Below are positions 52,001-62,527 of a DNA stretch of 64,000 bases, one piece after another. The DNA is from Diorhabda sublineata (Eukaryota > Arthropoda > Insecta > Coleoptera > Chrysomelidae), in the NCBI RefSeq assembly GCF_026230105.1, contig NC_079484.1, forward strand, positions 5,223,805 through 5,287,804, read 5' to 3'. Position 1 is the stretch's first letter, and each line of letters opens with the position of its first letter. The notes beneath the pieces were generated by a model that did no database searches, was not told where the DNA came from, and saw only the letters and a program-made list of their open reading frames with translations. Position numbers and translations under genes: made by a program.

Positions 52001-53318
52001 GTAAACCTAAATTAAGTTGAAAGCTTCCAAAATGGTAAAAATATGTCAATTTAGTGTTTAGTAATGGGTACTGAATACACTGTTTACAACACTACAGCAC
52101 CAACACTCACAATTAGACTGTATGAAGCACGTTTCGATAACAAAGTTATCGTCTTCAGAGACTTGACTCACCTGTTGTATATTAAATGTTCTCACCAATA
52201 AACCTAAAATTAAATCCACCGGGAATCTTCACATTTATTCGTTGACTACTAAACAATAGAGTGGACTGTAAGGCATTGACCCTTTGTCCCTATTTAAGGT
52301 TTATTGGTGAGAAAATTTAGTATAAAACAGGTATATCAAGTCATTAGGTTTTACTTTCAGTATCTGAAGACGATAACTTGGTTATCGAAACGTTTAGTAT
52401 TACTGTAGTGATGGGTAAACTGTGTACTCAGTATAAATATCACCAACGGTGCCAGATATTCTAGCCTAAAAAGAAAAGACATATCATTGATAGAGGCAGT
52501 GTTATGTTGTGGAAGTAAAATCTGAAAACAATAAGAACATGAACGAAGTTTATTTGGTACTATTTAAGACGAGCATATCAAAAAGAAACCAAAGTACCAA
52601 ATGACATTGGAATCCAAATGTAGCAAATGATAGTATAGTAGACAGGGCGTGAAGAAAATGGTTTAAATAATTCGGAGACCTCGTGAGAATCGATAAAAAT
52701 AGATGGCCAAAGTGATTGCCATCCAACAAGAAGAGGAAGACCACGAAGAATGAAGACAAATCGATAGAAAAAAGGCAATTAATTGAAGATTCTGATCAAT
52801 GGGTTTAGCGAAGGCAAAATTAAAGCTGTTAAATGTATGAACAAAAATTATTACTATAAAAAAAGTGATATCTATAGGAACATACTTAAAATCAATCTCA
52901 TTTAATCAAAAGAATAGATATAAAAAGAAACAACAAGTAAACCTGATTTATTTTTCGTTTTATTGACTTTTCTAATAATTCTTTGACTATATATTACTTT
53001 CCGATATATTGAAAATAATAATTTCGTGAATTGTGTGGTATGTATAATGAAATTTTTTATTTTACAGCAAGTGTAGGTCCAATTTCGATATATGTCAATG
53101 CCGATGATGATTGGGATTTATATGGAGGTGGTGTCTTCGATAACAAAGACTGTGACGATGATTATAATCATGCAGTTCTAATCACAGGCTACGATTCTCA
53201 ATCCTGGACCATCAAAAACTCTTGGGGAACGGGATGGGGAGAAGAAGGATACATTAGACTTATTAGGGGTAAAAGTCAATGCGGTGTCACAGTATTTCCC
53301 ATATACCCTGTACTGTAA
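49004..53318 (+). CDS. Cathepsin L-like cysteine protease, copy 1 (type A, intact)
   Basis: A secreted papain-family (C1A) endopeptidase zymogen of 314 residues. Coding exons are 49004-49078, 50690-51025, 51364-51646 and 53068-53318, with GT-AG introns in phases 0, 0 and 1. Residues 1-15 (MKLLVLLVSLMVVSA) are a signal peptide. Residues 36-55 match ERFNIN exactly in spacing; the GNFD-type motif is ITQFAD, with Thr where Asn is usual. An N-glycosylation sequon (N105-Y-T) sits at the pro/mature junction before RPESIDWR. Catalysis: oxyanion Gln126, Cys132 in CGSCWAF, His266 in NHAV, Asn282 in NSWG. The Cys-Asn-Gly-Gly motif is CDGG followed by Trp. The start codon is the only ATG giving a signal peptide and follows a TATA box by 76 bp. 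Introns 1 and 3 hold transposon relics. Short length and array setting fit beetle gut digestive proteases, though function is inferred. No frame break was seen. Confidence 0.93.
49650..49790 (-). mobile_element. mariner-superfamily scrap in intron 1 of protease copy 1
   Basis: The minus strand at about 49775-49675 reads, across a few breaks, IEWPAVSPDLALLEFFL then LKSIVY, like the SPDLTPLDFFLWG-LK end of a widespread insect DDE transposase group. Only this block is recognisable. Confidence 0.5.
50152..50256 (+). repeat. Interspersed repeat copy 2, in intron 1 of protease copy 1
   Basis: Shares cgccgcaattcttaactaa and tattcgaaagctc with the copies at 57667-57790 and 62413-62527, and attagaattagtacacttt with the copy at 44775-44832. 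Confidence 0.7.
52069..52433. repeat. Palindromic repeat in intron 3 of protease copy 1
   Basis: The left part (from tactgaatacactgtttac) and the right part (ending tgtgtactcagtat) are inverted copies. Each has an inner block gtttcgataac-aagttatcg, itself nearly self-complementary, followed by tcttcag and a shared ctcaccaataaacc. Length is about 365 bp. It looks like a MITE or foldback unit. Confidence 0.75.
52560..52840 (+). mobile_element. Non-LTR ORF C-terminal scrap in intron 3 of protease copy 1
   Basis: The plus strand reads FGDLVRIDKNRWPK then LPSNKKRKTTKNEDKSIEKR, with a decayed DSDQWV end. This resembles the RW-GHV-RM-E-R-PK then GRPR-W segment that ends many non-LTR reverse-transcriptase proteins. 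Stops are present. Confidence 0.55.
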
Positions 53319-53324
53319 TTGATA

Positions 53325-53330
53325 AATAAA
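53325..53330 (+). promoter_or_regulatory. Poly(A) signal, protease copy 1
   Basis: AATAAA begins 7 bp after the stop codon. Confidence 0.7.
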
Positions 53331-53542
53331 AAGCTTTGAAGTGAATAGAGTAATTATATTTCCGACTTAACCTGTAACATATACATAATGAACATTGGTA
53401 GCAGTTTATGTAAATTTTGAGCAAGCAGATTCTGACATGGGACTTTATTTAGATATTATATTGTGCGATATTCACTTTTGTCAGACTGATTTCAATTGAT
53501 TAATTTATCTCTATCAGTACAACAACAATTTAGTTACCATCT

Positions 53543-53655
53543 AGATAAATAATCTTGCAATCTTGAGTATTTTTTTTTCATATACGTCAGAAATTTATAA
53601 AATTAATAATTATCTAACTAATCTTATAATGTAATGATTAATCAATCGTATAAAG
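53543..53655 (+). promoter_or_regulatory. Promoter of protease copy 2: GATA site and TATA box
   Basis: AGATAA at 53543-53548 is followed by aataatcttgcaatcttgag. TATAAAG at 53649-53655 is 75 bp before the ATG. Both are kept at the same distance in copies 4 and 6. Confidence 0.7.
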
Positions 53656-53723
53656 AGTATTTCTCGATCGTAATCACATTATTATTCTCTGGGAAGCAGA
53701 CAAATCCCAAATAAACTTTGAAA

Positions 53724-56223
53724 ATGAAGTTTTTGGTTCTTTTGGTTGGTATTATTGTTGTCAAAGCTTCGGACTATGAACAATGGCAAGATTTCAAAGT
53801 GAGTAAACATTTTGTCATCCCATAATTTTTCTCTAATAGCTATGCAAACTTCATATATACAAACCACTACAATTCCGCCAAAAGATTATAGTACGAAATA
53901 AAAGTTATATAGGAACTAATGGGAGAGTATAGTGTGAGTAAAAATAATATTAGTTCTTCTTATAAACTTTTCTAATAACTTAATCAAATCGAAAAATTGG
54001 TTTTCCAACATTTTTATTCAGTAAATTTGAGACATAATTATTATCTAAATTATTGACTATTTAGATAGAAGTATTAATTAATTTAATGTAAAATACAAAA
54101 GTTCAGTACTTAGGGATTATATGTAGAAGTAGACATGTAAATTTTTATTCGCATTATTATTTTTTTACGAGGGGGAAATAAGAAATATGTCCATTTTAGT
54201 CATTTCTATTGAAAAGTCTTGTCTATCGCGTTCTTTGCAACCATAAAATGACAATTAAGAGAAAAATATGTCTGAACACATGATTTAACAAAATTATGTC
54301 AAAAATATATCTAAGCACTAAACAAATTGAAAAAATTTGGAAATAAGGTCAATTTTTGCATCGAATCCTTGAACATGAAACATAAAGAGATTGGACACCC
54401 ATCATATAGCCGTGATCTGGCCCCGTCCGACTATTCTTTGTTCGAAAATCTGAAGGCAGAATTAAGTATAAAATTTAACAATGATGTTAAAATTGAACGA
54501 AAATATACTGAAAACTGATAGTTTTTTTGTTATATTTAGTTTTCCTATGTCTTCTACACAAAGATAGAGAAAAATAAAATTATGTAAATTATTTTTTTAT
54601 GTCGTAAAAAAGTATTTTGAAGCTGACTCGCAGAAAAAATTTTTGCCTAGAGATTGGATAAGTTTGAATAGTCCATTCTCCCAAAAAAGAGTATGAATTT
54701 CCTGCAAAATAACTGAATTACCGACACATAATTTCAAAACATTTAAAACATTTGCTGATATGCAGCACTAACATATTTTTGTGCAGGTTTCAATAGAATC
54801 ATTAATACGATTTCTGCAAGAACGAAGTAAGTAAGTTGTTACTTTTTTAAGGTGAAATTTTCAAAGTCGCACTCATTAACTGAAGATAAGCTACGTTTCG
54901 GAATTTTTCAAAATAACTTGCGCAAAATCGAAGTGCATAATGCTCTGTATGAAAAAGGAGAAGTTTCATATTTTCTCAAAGTAACTCAGTTTGCTGACTG
55001 GACTTCAGAGGAATTCAAATCCATGCTGGGTGCTCAACTTAATGGAAAGCCAGAAATCAGTCCCATAGGCAGATTTAAACCCGAAGCTAACTTCACCAGA
55101 CCAGAGTCTATTGATTGGAGACAAAAAGGAGCAGTATTAGGAGTTAAGGCTCAAGGGGATTGTGGTTCATGTTGGGCTTTTAGTACTGTAAGTAAAATCT
55201 ATTAATTCTTATTTTCATTACAGTCAATAAGCAGTGAGAAGAAAAACCATACATTCTCATTTAATTCAATAATATATCGGAATGTATCGTCTACTTTAGT
55301 AGTGTTGAAAGAGTGATATAAACATGATCGTATATTATTTATCCGTGCATATATTTTAATAACTTCGCTAACTATTGCTATGTTCAGTTTCCCATCCAGC
55401 ATTCTGAATATAGTATGCTGCAATCATAATAATACAGAGTTTTAGAATGAGAAACGACCGATTGATATATCAAAAGCGAATAAATCGATATTCCTATGTC
55501 GTTATAATTTGTAGTTAATATTATTTCCAGACAGGTGCTCTTGAAGGTCAACTTGCCATTCATCGCAATCAATATATTCCTTTGAGTGAACAAGAATTAG
55601 TTTCTTGTGATAAAAATAACCATGCATGTGGTGGTGGTTGGATTGATGTTCCCTATACGTACTTAGAACAAAATGGTCTGAGTTCTGAAGAGCAGTATCC
55701 ATATACTGGCAACGAGGATAGTTGTATCAACAATATCGGTAACAAACCTCTCACCACTGTTCAAGGATTTATCTCGATTAAAAAAGACGAAGAGTCAATG
55801 GCTGATGCCGTCGGTGAGTGTGATATATCTGAATATAAGACCAATTACTTCTTGTTTTTTGTTTTACTATGAGAAACTTCTTGTTCAATCTATTAATAAG
55901 GACTTCTTTACCAATATAAAAATATATGCTATCCCAATACATGAAAAAATTATACAATATTCTATTCCACAGCAACTGTAGGTCCAATTTCGATATATGT
56001 CAACGCCAATAATGGTTGGCAGTTATATGGAGGTGGAGTTTTCGATGACAAAGACTGTGCCGATTTCTTTAACCATGCTGTTATCATCACAGGCTACGAT
56101 TCTCAATCTTGGACCATCAAAAACTCTTGGGGAACGGAATGGGGAGAAGAAGGCTACATGAGACTCATCAGAGGCAAAAATCAATGTGGTATTACAATCT
56201 TTCCCATTTATCCTGTATTGTAA
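53724..56223 (+). CDS. Cathepsin L-like cysteine protease, copy 2 (type B, intact)
   Basis: A 314-residue zymogen on exons 53724-53798, 54852-55187, 55531-55813 and 55973-56223, with the same splice phases as copy 1. The signal peptide is MKFLVLLVGIIVVKA. ERFNIN spacing is intact (R-F-G-I-F variant). The sequon N105-F-T precedes RPESIDWR. Active-site residues are Gln126 (AQGDCGSCWAF), Cys132, His266 and Asn282 (NSWGTEWG). The Cys-x-Gly-Gly motif is CGGG followed by Trp. Exon 4 differs from type A by ATVGP, EWGEEGYMRL and CGITIFPIYPVL, shared with copy 4. It starts 0.4 kb after copy 1's stop, in the same direction. Intron 1 contains a mariner scrap. Likely a secreted, gut-expressed digestive protease (inference). 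Exon 1 to intron 1 is very close to copies 4 and 6. Confidence 0.93.
54360..54520 (+). mobile_element. mariner C-terminal scrap in intron 1 of protease copy 2
   Basis: The plus strand reads IGHPSYSRDLAPSDYSLF then ENLKAEL, the third-Asp block of mariner transposases (HPPYSPDLAPSDYHLF), with Arg for Pro. No other part of the transposase is preserved. Confidence 0.75.
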
Positions 56224-56229
56224 TTGATG

Positions 56230-56235
56230 AATAAA
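56230..56235 (+). promoter_or_regulatory. Poly(A) signal, protease copy 2
   Basis: AATAAA begins 7 bp after the stop codon. Confidence 0.7.
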
Positions 56236-56504
56236 CTAGTATGACTTGACTTATTATATTCCTGAGAATCTTCTGAGAAGATTACTTTTGACAAATGTGA
56301 AATTTAGACAAAACCAACTATATATGTAAGTACACAGTAAATACCAGAAGAATGTGTAATCATCTTCTTTTTTCTCGGCACATGATTCACAATCCGTGAT
56401 AGAAATTGGTCGCAGTTTATGTGGATTCTGAATAAATAGATTCCGGTGTGAAATTTGATTCATAATTTCATATTCTATTATGAATTATTATACTGAAATA
56501 TAAC

Positions 56505-56905
56505 TGGCGCAGTCAATAGTATCGTGTAGTAGATACTTGTCTTTGTGAAACATTTATTAGCGAAAAGAACTCGTGAAAACCAAAAAAAGTGCTTGCCAGG
56601 ATCGACAGCATTTCAAGTTCTGTATCAAATAGCTCTATAAACATTTCCGAAATGACAGCGCTTGAAGAATCAAATGAAACTTTTAATATTTCTTGCAATT
56701 AGTTATATTATCTGCTTTTTTATCATTTTCACTGGTTTATTTGCAGATAGTTTAAGTATTGAAGATAATAATTTAAACAAAAGTGAACACAAAATGATTT
56801 CTGCACAACTTGATATGTGGAAATTTGTATTTTACCAAATTTTTATAATTACGCGTGAACGACAGGCTATTGCTGAGACTTGTTGTCACGTCATGTCCAC
56901 CTGAA
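56505..56905 (+). other. Duplicated block after copy 2, with a signal-peptide-like frame
   Basis: This block recurs after copy 4 (61573-61994). It opens with tggcgcagtc, resembling the tRNA primer-binding site seen just inside the 5' LTR of some insect gypsy-type retrotransposons. It then holds a frame at 56674-56904 that begins with a hydrophobic leader (MKLLIFLAISYIICFFIIF), about 76 residues, with no family match; in the second copy this frame is broken by a one-base loss in a T run and by other changes. It may be a retrotransposon leader fragment or a dead exon. It ends exactly where pseudogene copy 3 begins. Confidence 0.4.
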
Positions 56906-56911
56906 TCCAAC

Positions 56912-58663
56912 AAATCCATGTTGGGCTATCAACTTAATGGAAAGCCAGAGATAAGGCCCATAGACACATTTAAATCCGAAGCTAACTTCACTAGACCAGA
57001 GTCAATTGACTGGAGAGAAAAAGGAGCAGTATTTGGAGTTAAGAATCAAGGACAATGCGGTTCATGCTGGGCTTTTAGTACTGTAAGTATTATGTATTCA
57101 ATCTTATTTGATCACATAATATGTTGGTAGATACTTACATTTTTAAAGACCGGATTATACTTCTACTCACTTTTTTCATTCAAATACTGATCTAGGAAAG
57201 AATTCTTGACTCATTTGATGAGAAAAACAGTCCGATAATGTGTAGCAAATATCGTCGATTGTTCGGCTTCTTTTTGTATTCAATGAATTATCTTTAAATT
57301 TTCAGAACTACATCTACTGAACAGATTTATGCAGTAACATCAGAGGTATACTCGCTATTGAATATAATTGGTTCCAATCGGAGAGTATTGGGTGTTTTGG
57401 AGAGTTATCACATGTCAAACCAAAACATTTATTGCAAACTATAAGCTCCAAAGAGCGGAAGGAATTGTCGTATTTTGATAAGTTTTATTGGTACTGGTCG
57501 AAACTGACAAACCAGAATTTTGTATAACCTAAATTACATATACAATTTTTGGAACTGAATCATCATCCATTGGTGTCCCATATTTCTTATCTGAGAACTT
57601 CACTGTACTCCGCTTTCACATTAATTTTAAGGTTTCGCCTTCTGCAGTCTACTCATTAGCTTGTGTTTAACGAGTAGCTGGAGAAATTCAAAAATTCAAA
57701 ATTTAAAACGCTGCAAATCGTAAGTTACTAATTTCCAGACGATGAAAACATAAGTATTCGAAAGCTCGGATATATATTAGGGTTAGTACATTAGAATGAC
57801 ATTATGATATACCAAAAGCATAAAACTTGACATTCCCACGTCATCATAGTCTAAATTGTAGTTATTTTCAGACAGGTGGTCTTGAGGGTCAACTTGCCAT
57901 TCATCATAAACAATACATTCCTTTGAGTGAGCAAGAATTAGTGGCTTGTGATAAAGATAATTATGCTTGTGTATGTGGTTGGATTGACGTTTCCTATGCG
58001 TACGTACAACAAATTGGTCTTAGTTCAGAGGAGCAGTATCCATACCTTGGCCAGGGAAGTAGATGCCTCAACAATATCACCAACAAACCTCTCACTTCTA
58101 TTCAAGGAATTTACGTAGTGTGATGTGCTTGAATATAAAATGGAAATTCATTTGTTTTAATAACTTGTTTCTTCCTTGTATTTACAATAATCACTACAAT
58201 ACTTTTTCTAGTGAATTCTGTCGCCTGATATATTCTTATATTTCACTTTTCCTGTCAATTTTAACCGTAAGAGTAAAAAGAACTCTATATCTATTTATTT
58301 ATTTATTGATAACTTGCAGGATTGTTTGCCAATGTAGAAATGTATGCTATTTCAATACAATAATTATTTTATTAAGTATCTGATATATTAAATGGAATAT
58401 TTTGTTCCACAGCAAGTGTAGGGCCAATTTCGATATATGTCAACGCTAATGATGATTGGCAGCTCTATGGAGGTGGTGTTTTCGATGACATAGACTGTGA
58501 CGATCTATTTTTTCATGCGGTTCTAATCACAGGCTACGATTCTCAATCCTGGACCATCAAAAACTCTTGGGGAACGGGATGGGGAGAAGAAGGATACATT
58601 AGACTTATTAGGGGTAAAAGTCAATGCGATGTCACAGTATTTCCCATATACCTTGTACTGTAA
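56912..58663 (+). pseudogene. Cathepsin L-like protease, copy 3 (type A, 5'-truncated pseudogene)
   Basis: Remaining exons are the 3' half of exon 2 (56912-57082, starting at KSMLGYQLNGKPE and including QGQCGSCWAFST), exon 3 (57872 to about 58108) and a complete exon 4 (58413-58663). No promoter, signal peptide or ERFNIN region is present; the upstream break joins straight to the duplicated block that follows copy 2. Exon 3 lost its last codons (the EESMADAV segment) together with the normal donor, and now runs into a stop at 58121-58123. A key glycine of the Cys-x-Gly-Gly motif is Cys (CVCGW). Exon 4 keeps His (FHAV) and Asn (NSWG) and reads QCDVTVFPIYLVL. Exon 4 and the 3' flank are nearly the same as copy 1, which marks it as type A. 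It cannot make a secreted zymogen. Confidence 0.9.
57667..57790 (+). repeat. Interspersed repeat copy 3, in intron 2 of protease copy 3
   Basis: From tttaacgagtagctggagaa through tattcgaaagctcgg to ttagggttagtaca. Nearly identical to 62413-62527. Confidence 0.75.
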
Positions 58664-58669
58664 TTGATA

Positions 58670-58675
58670 AATAAA
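58670..58675 (+). promoter_or_regulatory. Poly(A) signal, protease copy 3
   Basis: AATAAA begins 7 bp after the stop codon, as in copy 1. Confidence 0.55.
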
Positions 58676-58886
58676 AAGCTTTGAAGTGAATAGAGTAATT
58701 ATATTTCCGACTTAACCTGTAACATATACATAATGAACATTGGTAGCAGTTTATGTAACTTTTGAGCTAACACATTCTGACATGGACTTTATTTAGATAT
58801 TATATTGTGCGATATTCACTTTTGTCAGACTGATTTCAATTGATTAATTTATCTCTATCAGTACAACAACGATTTAGTTACCATCT

Positions 58887-59005
58887 AGATAAATAATCTT
58901 GCAATCTTGAGTATTTTTTTTTGATATCCGTCAGAAATGTATGAAATTAATATTTATCTTAACTAATCTTATGATGTATTTAATATTAATCAATCGTATA
59001 AAAAG
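58887..59005 (+). promoter_or_regulatory. Promoter of protease copy 4: GATA site and TATA box
   Basis: AGATAA at 58887-58892 with the following aataatcttgcaatcttgag, then TATAAAAAG at 58997-59005, 75 bp before the ATG. Confidence 0.7.
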
Positions 59006-59071
59006 TATTTATCGATCGTATTCACATTATTATTCCCTGGGAAACAGACAAATCCCAAATAAACTTTGAAA

Positions 59072-61295
59072 ATGAAGCTTTTGGTTCTTTTGGTTGGTTT
59101 TATTGTTGTCCAAGCTTCAGATTATGAACAATGGCAAGATTTCAAAGTGAGTAAACATTTTGTCATCCCATAATTTTTCTCTAATAGCTATGCGATTTTT
59201 ATGTATACAAACTACTACATAGGGACTAATGGGAGTATATAGAGTGAGTCAAAATAATATTAGTTCTTCATATAAACTTTTAAAATAACTTATTCAAATC
59301 GAGAAATTCAATATTCATTCAATAAATTTGAAGGATAATGAGTTTTGGTGGAGAAGTAGCTCAAAAATAGCTACTTTTCCACCAAAACATTATAGTACGA
59401 AATGAAAGTTATATAGGGATGAATTAGTTCTCTATATAAACTTTTCTAATGATTAAATCGCTAAATTTTCTCATAAAAAGGTTTTGTGTGGAAGTTTTAT
59501 TAGTCCATTCTCCCAAAACAGAGTTTACATTTCCTCCCTAATAACTGAATTACCGACAAATAATTTTAAAACATTTGCTGATTTATTATCAAAGATCACA
59601 GCAATACCATATTTTTGTGCAACCTTAGCTGGTTTCAAAAAAATCATTAAAGCCAATGGTGCAAGTACGAAGACATAACATCCTATATAAATTATCCATA
59701 TAATTATTTGAATCAACGGAAACATGACACCGTATGCATTGTTATTTTTTTATAAAATCATGGCTAAGAAATGCTAATCGACAGTTCTAAGTGAAATTTG
59801 AGTTAAACTATTGATTATATTAGATACAAATTAAATAAAATCATTCCGTATGCTTAGTAAGTAGATCCACATTGTTTATAAAAATTATTCGATATTTTTT
59901 AAGTTGTTACTTTTTTAAGGTGAAATTTTCAAAGTCGCACTCATTAACTGAAGATAAGCTACGTTTTGAAATTTTCCAAAATAACCTACGCAGAATCGAA
60001 AAACATAATGCCATGTACGAAAAGGGAGAAGTATCATATTTTATGAAGATAACACAGTTTGCTGATTGGACCTTAGAAGAATACAAATCGATGTTAGGAG
60101 CTCAACTCAATGGAGAACCAAAGTTTAATCCCATAGGGACATTTAAACCTGAAGTTAACTTCACCAGACCAGAGTCAATTGACTGGAGACAAAAAGGGGC
60201 CGTATTGGCAGTTAAGACTCAAGGACAATGTGGTTCATGCTGGGCTTTTAGTACTGTAAGTACTGATATAACCTATTAAGACAGCAAGAGAGAAAACTTA
60301 ACGTATACATTCTCATTTAATTCAATAATATATCGGAATGTATTCAGATTTTTCGTTTGAATTCTGATCTAGGATAGAATTATCCTAACACTGCTCTCCA
60401 TTTTTACATAGATCTGAACGTTTCGTCCTCTTCAATCGACTATTTTAGTCGTGTTGAAAGAGTGATATCAACATGATCGTTCATTATTTATCCGTGCATA
60501 TATTTTGATATTTTCCCTAACTATTGCTACGTTCAGTTTCCCATCTAGCATTCTGAATATAGTTAGCTTCAATCATAAAAATACAGAGTTTTGGATTGAA
60601 GAACGACCGATTGATATACCAAAATCGAATAAATCGATATTCCTATGTCGTTATAATTTGTAGTTAATATTATTTCCAGACAGGTGCTCTTGAAGGTCAA
60701 CTTGCCATTCATCGCAATCAATATATTCCTTTGAGTGAACAGGAATTAGTGTCTTGTGATGAAAATAACCGTGCATGTAAGGGTGGTTGGATTGATGTTC
60801 CCTATACGTACATAAAACAAAATGGTCTGAGTTCTGAAGAGCAGTATCCATATACTGGCAACGAGAGTAGTTGTATTAACAATATCACTAACAAACCTCT
60901 CACCACTGTTCAAGGATTTATCTCGATAGAAAAAGACGAAGAGTCAATGGCTGATGCCGTCGGTAAGGGTGATATATCTGAATATAAATCAATTACTTCT
61001 TGTTTTCTGTTTTACTATGAGAAACTTTTCTTCCTATTTCACAGCAACTGTAGGTCCAATTTCGATATATGTCAACGCTATTGCTAATTGGCAGTTATAT
61101 GGAGGTGGTATTTTCGATGACAAAGACTGTGTCCATGATTTTAATCACGCTGTTATCATCACAGGCTACGATTATCAATCCTGGACCATCAAAAACTCTT
61201 GGGGAACGGAATGGGGAGAAGAAGGCTACATGAGACTTATCAGAGGCAAAAGTCAATGTGGTATTACAATCCTTCCCATTTATCCTGTATTGTAA
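59072..61295 (+). CDS. Cathepsin L-like cysteine protease, copy 4 (type B, intact)
   Basis: A 314-residue zymogen on exons 59072-59146, 59920-60255, 60680-60962 and 61045-61295. The third donor is gtaagg and intron 3 is only 82 bp. The signal peptide is MKLLVLLVGFIVVQA. ERFNIN is intact, and N105-F-T lies before RPESIDWR. Catalytic Cys132, His266 and Asn282 and oxyanion Gln126 (TQGQCGSCWAF) are present. It differs from copy 2 at few positions, notably Lys for Gly in the Cys-x-Gly-Gly motif (CKGG then Trp), an added sequon NNIT in exon 3, and Leu instead of Phe in the C-terminal segment (CGITILPIYPVL), a position expected at the base of the S2 pocket. Intron 1 carries a near-perfect hairpin. 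Expected to be secreted and activated by propeptide removal at acid pH, as in the family. Confidence 0.93.
59342..59388. repeat. Hairpin in intron 1 of protease copy 4
   Basis: 20-bp arms (gttttggtggagaagtagct and its complement at 59369-59388, one mismatch) with a 7-base loop. Related but unpaired sequence occurs in intron 1 of copy 6. Confidence 0.85.
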
Positions 61296-61301
61296 TTGAT
61301 G

Positions 61302-61307
61302 AATAAA
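61302..61307 (+). promoter_or_regulatory. Poly(A) signal, protease copy 4
   Basis: AATAAA begins 7 bp after the stop codon. Confidence 0.7.
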
Positions 61308-61572
61308 CTAGTATGAATTGACTTATTATATTCCCCTTTAAACATTTCTGAGAAGATTACTTTTGACACATGTGAAATTTAGACAAAATCAACTGTAACT
61401 GTAAGTACAAACTACATACTAGAAGAATATATGATCATCTTCTTTTTTTCTTAACACATGATTCACAATCCGTGATAGAAATTGGTCGCAGTTTATATGG
61501 ATTCTAAATAAACATATTCCGGTGTAAAATTTGATTCAGATTCTATTATGAATTATTATACTGAAATATAAC

Positions 61573-61994
61573 TGGCGCAGTCAGTAATATCGTATAGTAG
61601 AAACTTGTCGTTATCAAACATTCATTAGCGAAAAGAACTCGTGGAAAACAAAAAAACTGAATTCCAGGATCGACAGCATTTCAAGTTCGGTATCATATAA
61701 CTTTGTAAACATTTCCGAAAGAACAGCGTTTGAAGAATCAAATTAAACTTTTAATTTTTCTTGCAATTAGTTATATTATCTGCTTTTTATCATTTTCACT
61801 GGTTCATTTGCAGATAGTTTCACAGCCCCTATTACGGATTTAAGTATTGGAGATAATAATGTAAATAAAAGGGAACACAAAATGATTTATGCACAACTTG
61901 ATATGTGAAAATTTGTATTTTACCAAATTTTGATGATTATGCTTGAACGACAGGCTATTGCTGACACTTGTTGTCACGTCTTGTCCACGTGAAT
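61573..61994 (+). other. Second copy of the duplicated block (after copy 4)
   Basis: Homologous to 56505-56905, starting at the same tggcgcagtc and ending at the same gtccac-tgaat point. Here the leader-like frame is destroyed (ATG changed, T-run shortened), and an insert of about 20 bp (cacagcccctattacgg) is present relative to the first copy. After the end point the sequence is unrelated and rich in gagta-type motifs up to about 62110. Confidence 0.6.
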
Positions 61995-62249
61995 GAGTAC
62001 TGTAAGGAAAAACAAGAAGTTTTTCGAGTACTGAGTACTTCAAAATAGAAGTTGTTATGAGTATCGATACTGACTACTTTAAATACTCGTCACTATATTG
62101 AGTATCATGTATTGAGTATTGCCCAGTTTTGTTCCTAAGTGAGTAGAGCATCACTCAATTTTTTTCTGTTAGTTCCAATCTTCATTGGATTGATCTCATT
62201 TTTCTGATAAACTCTCTGTATCAATACTACAATGATTAATTTATCATCT

Positions 62250-62365
62250 AGATAAATATTGTTACGATTTTGAGTGTTTTTTATATATTTGTATAAAATT
62301 CATCAAATTAAGATTCATCTGACTAATTTTTTCATGTATTCAATATCAATCAAACATATAAAAAG
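62250..62365 (+). promoter_or_regulatory. Orphan promoter of pseudogene copy 5
   Basis: AGATAA at 62250-62255 and TATAAAAAG at 62357-62365, with the same spacing and flanks (aacatataaaa-gtc and gtattaacatttattt) as the copy 1 promoter. The coding start it should serve has been deleted. Confidence 0.6.
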
Positions 62366-62412
62366 TCTATTTGTCGAACGTATTAACATTTATTTCTATT
62401 TGGAAGGAGACA

Positions 62413-62527
62413 TTTAACGAGTAGCTGGAGAAATTCAAAAATTCAAATTTTAAAACGCTGCAATTCTTAACTTACTAATTTCCAGACGATGAAAACATAA
62501 GTATTCGAAAGGTTGGAAATATATTTC
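62413..62527 (+). repeat. Interspersed repeat copy 4, inside protease copy 5 relic
   Basis: Matches 57667-57790 almost throughout. It is former intron 2 sequence. Confidence 0.75.

Noticed and set aside
55502..55702. Minus-strand frame over exon 3 of protease copy 2 (and the like at 60651-60851)
   Set aside because: They are antisense shadows of protease exons and move with the duplicated coding strand.
56674..56904. The signal-peptide-like frame as exon 1 of protease copy 3
   Set aside because: It is not homologous to the 25-codon exon 1 of the other copies, ends in a stop before the exon-2 remnant, and its duplicate after copy 4 is not linked to any protease exon 2.
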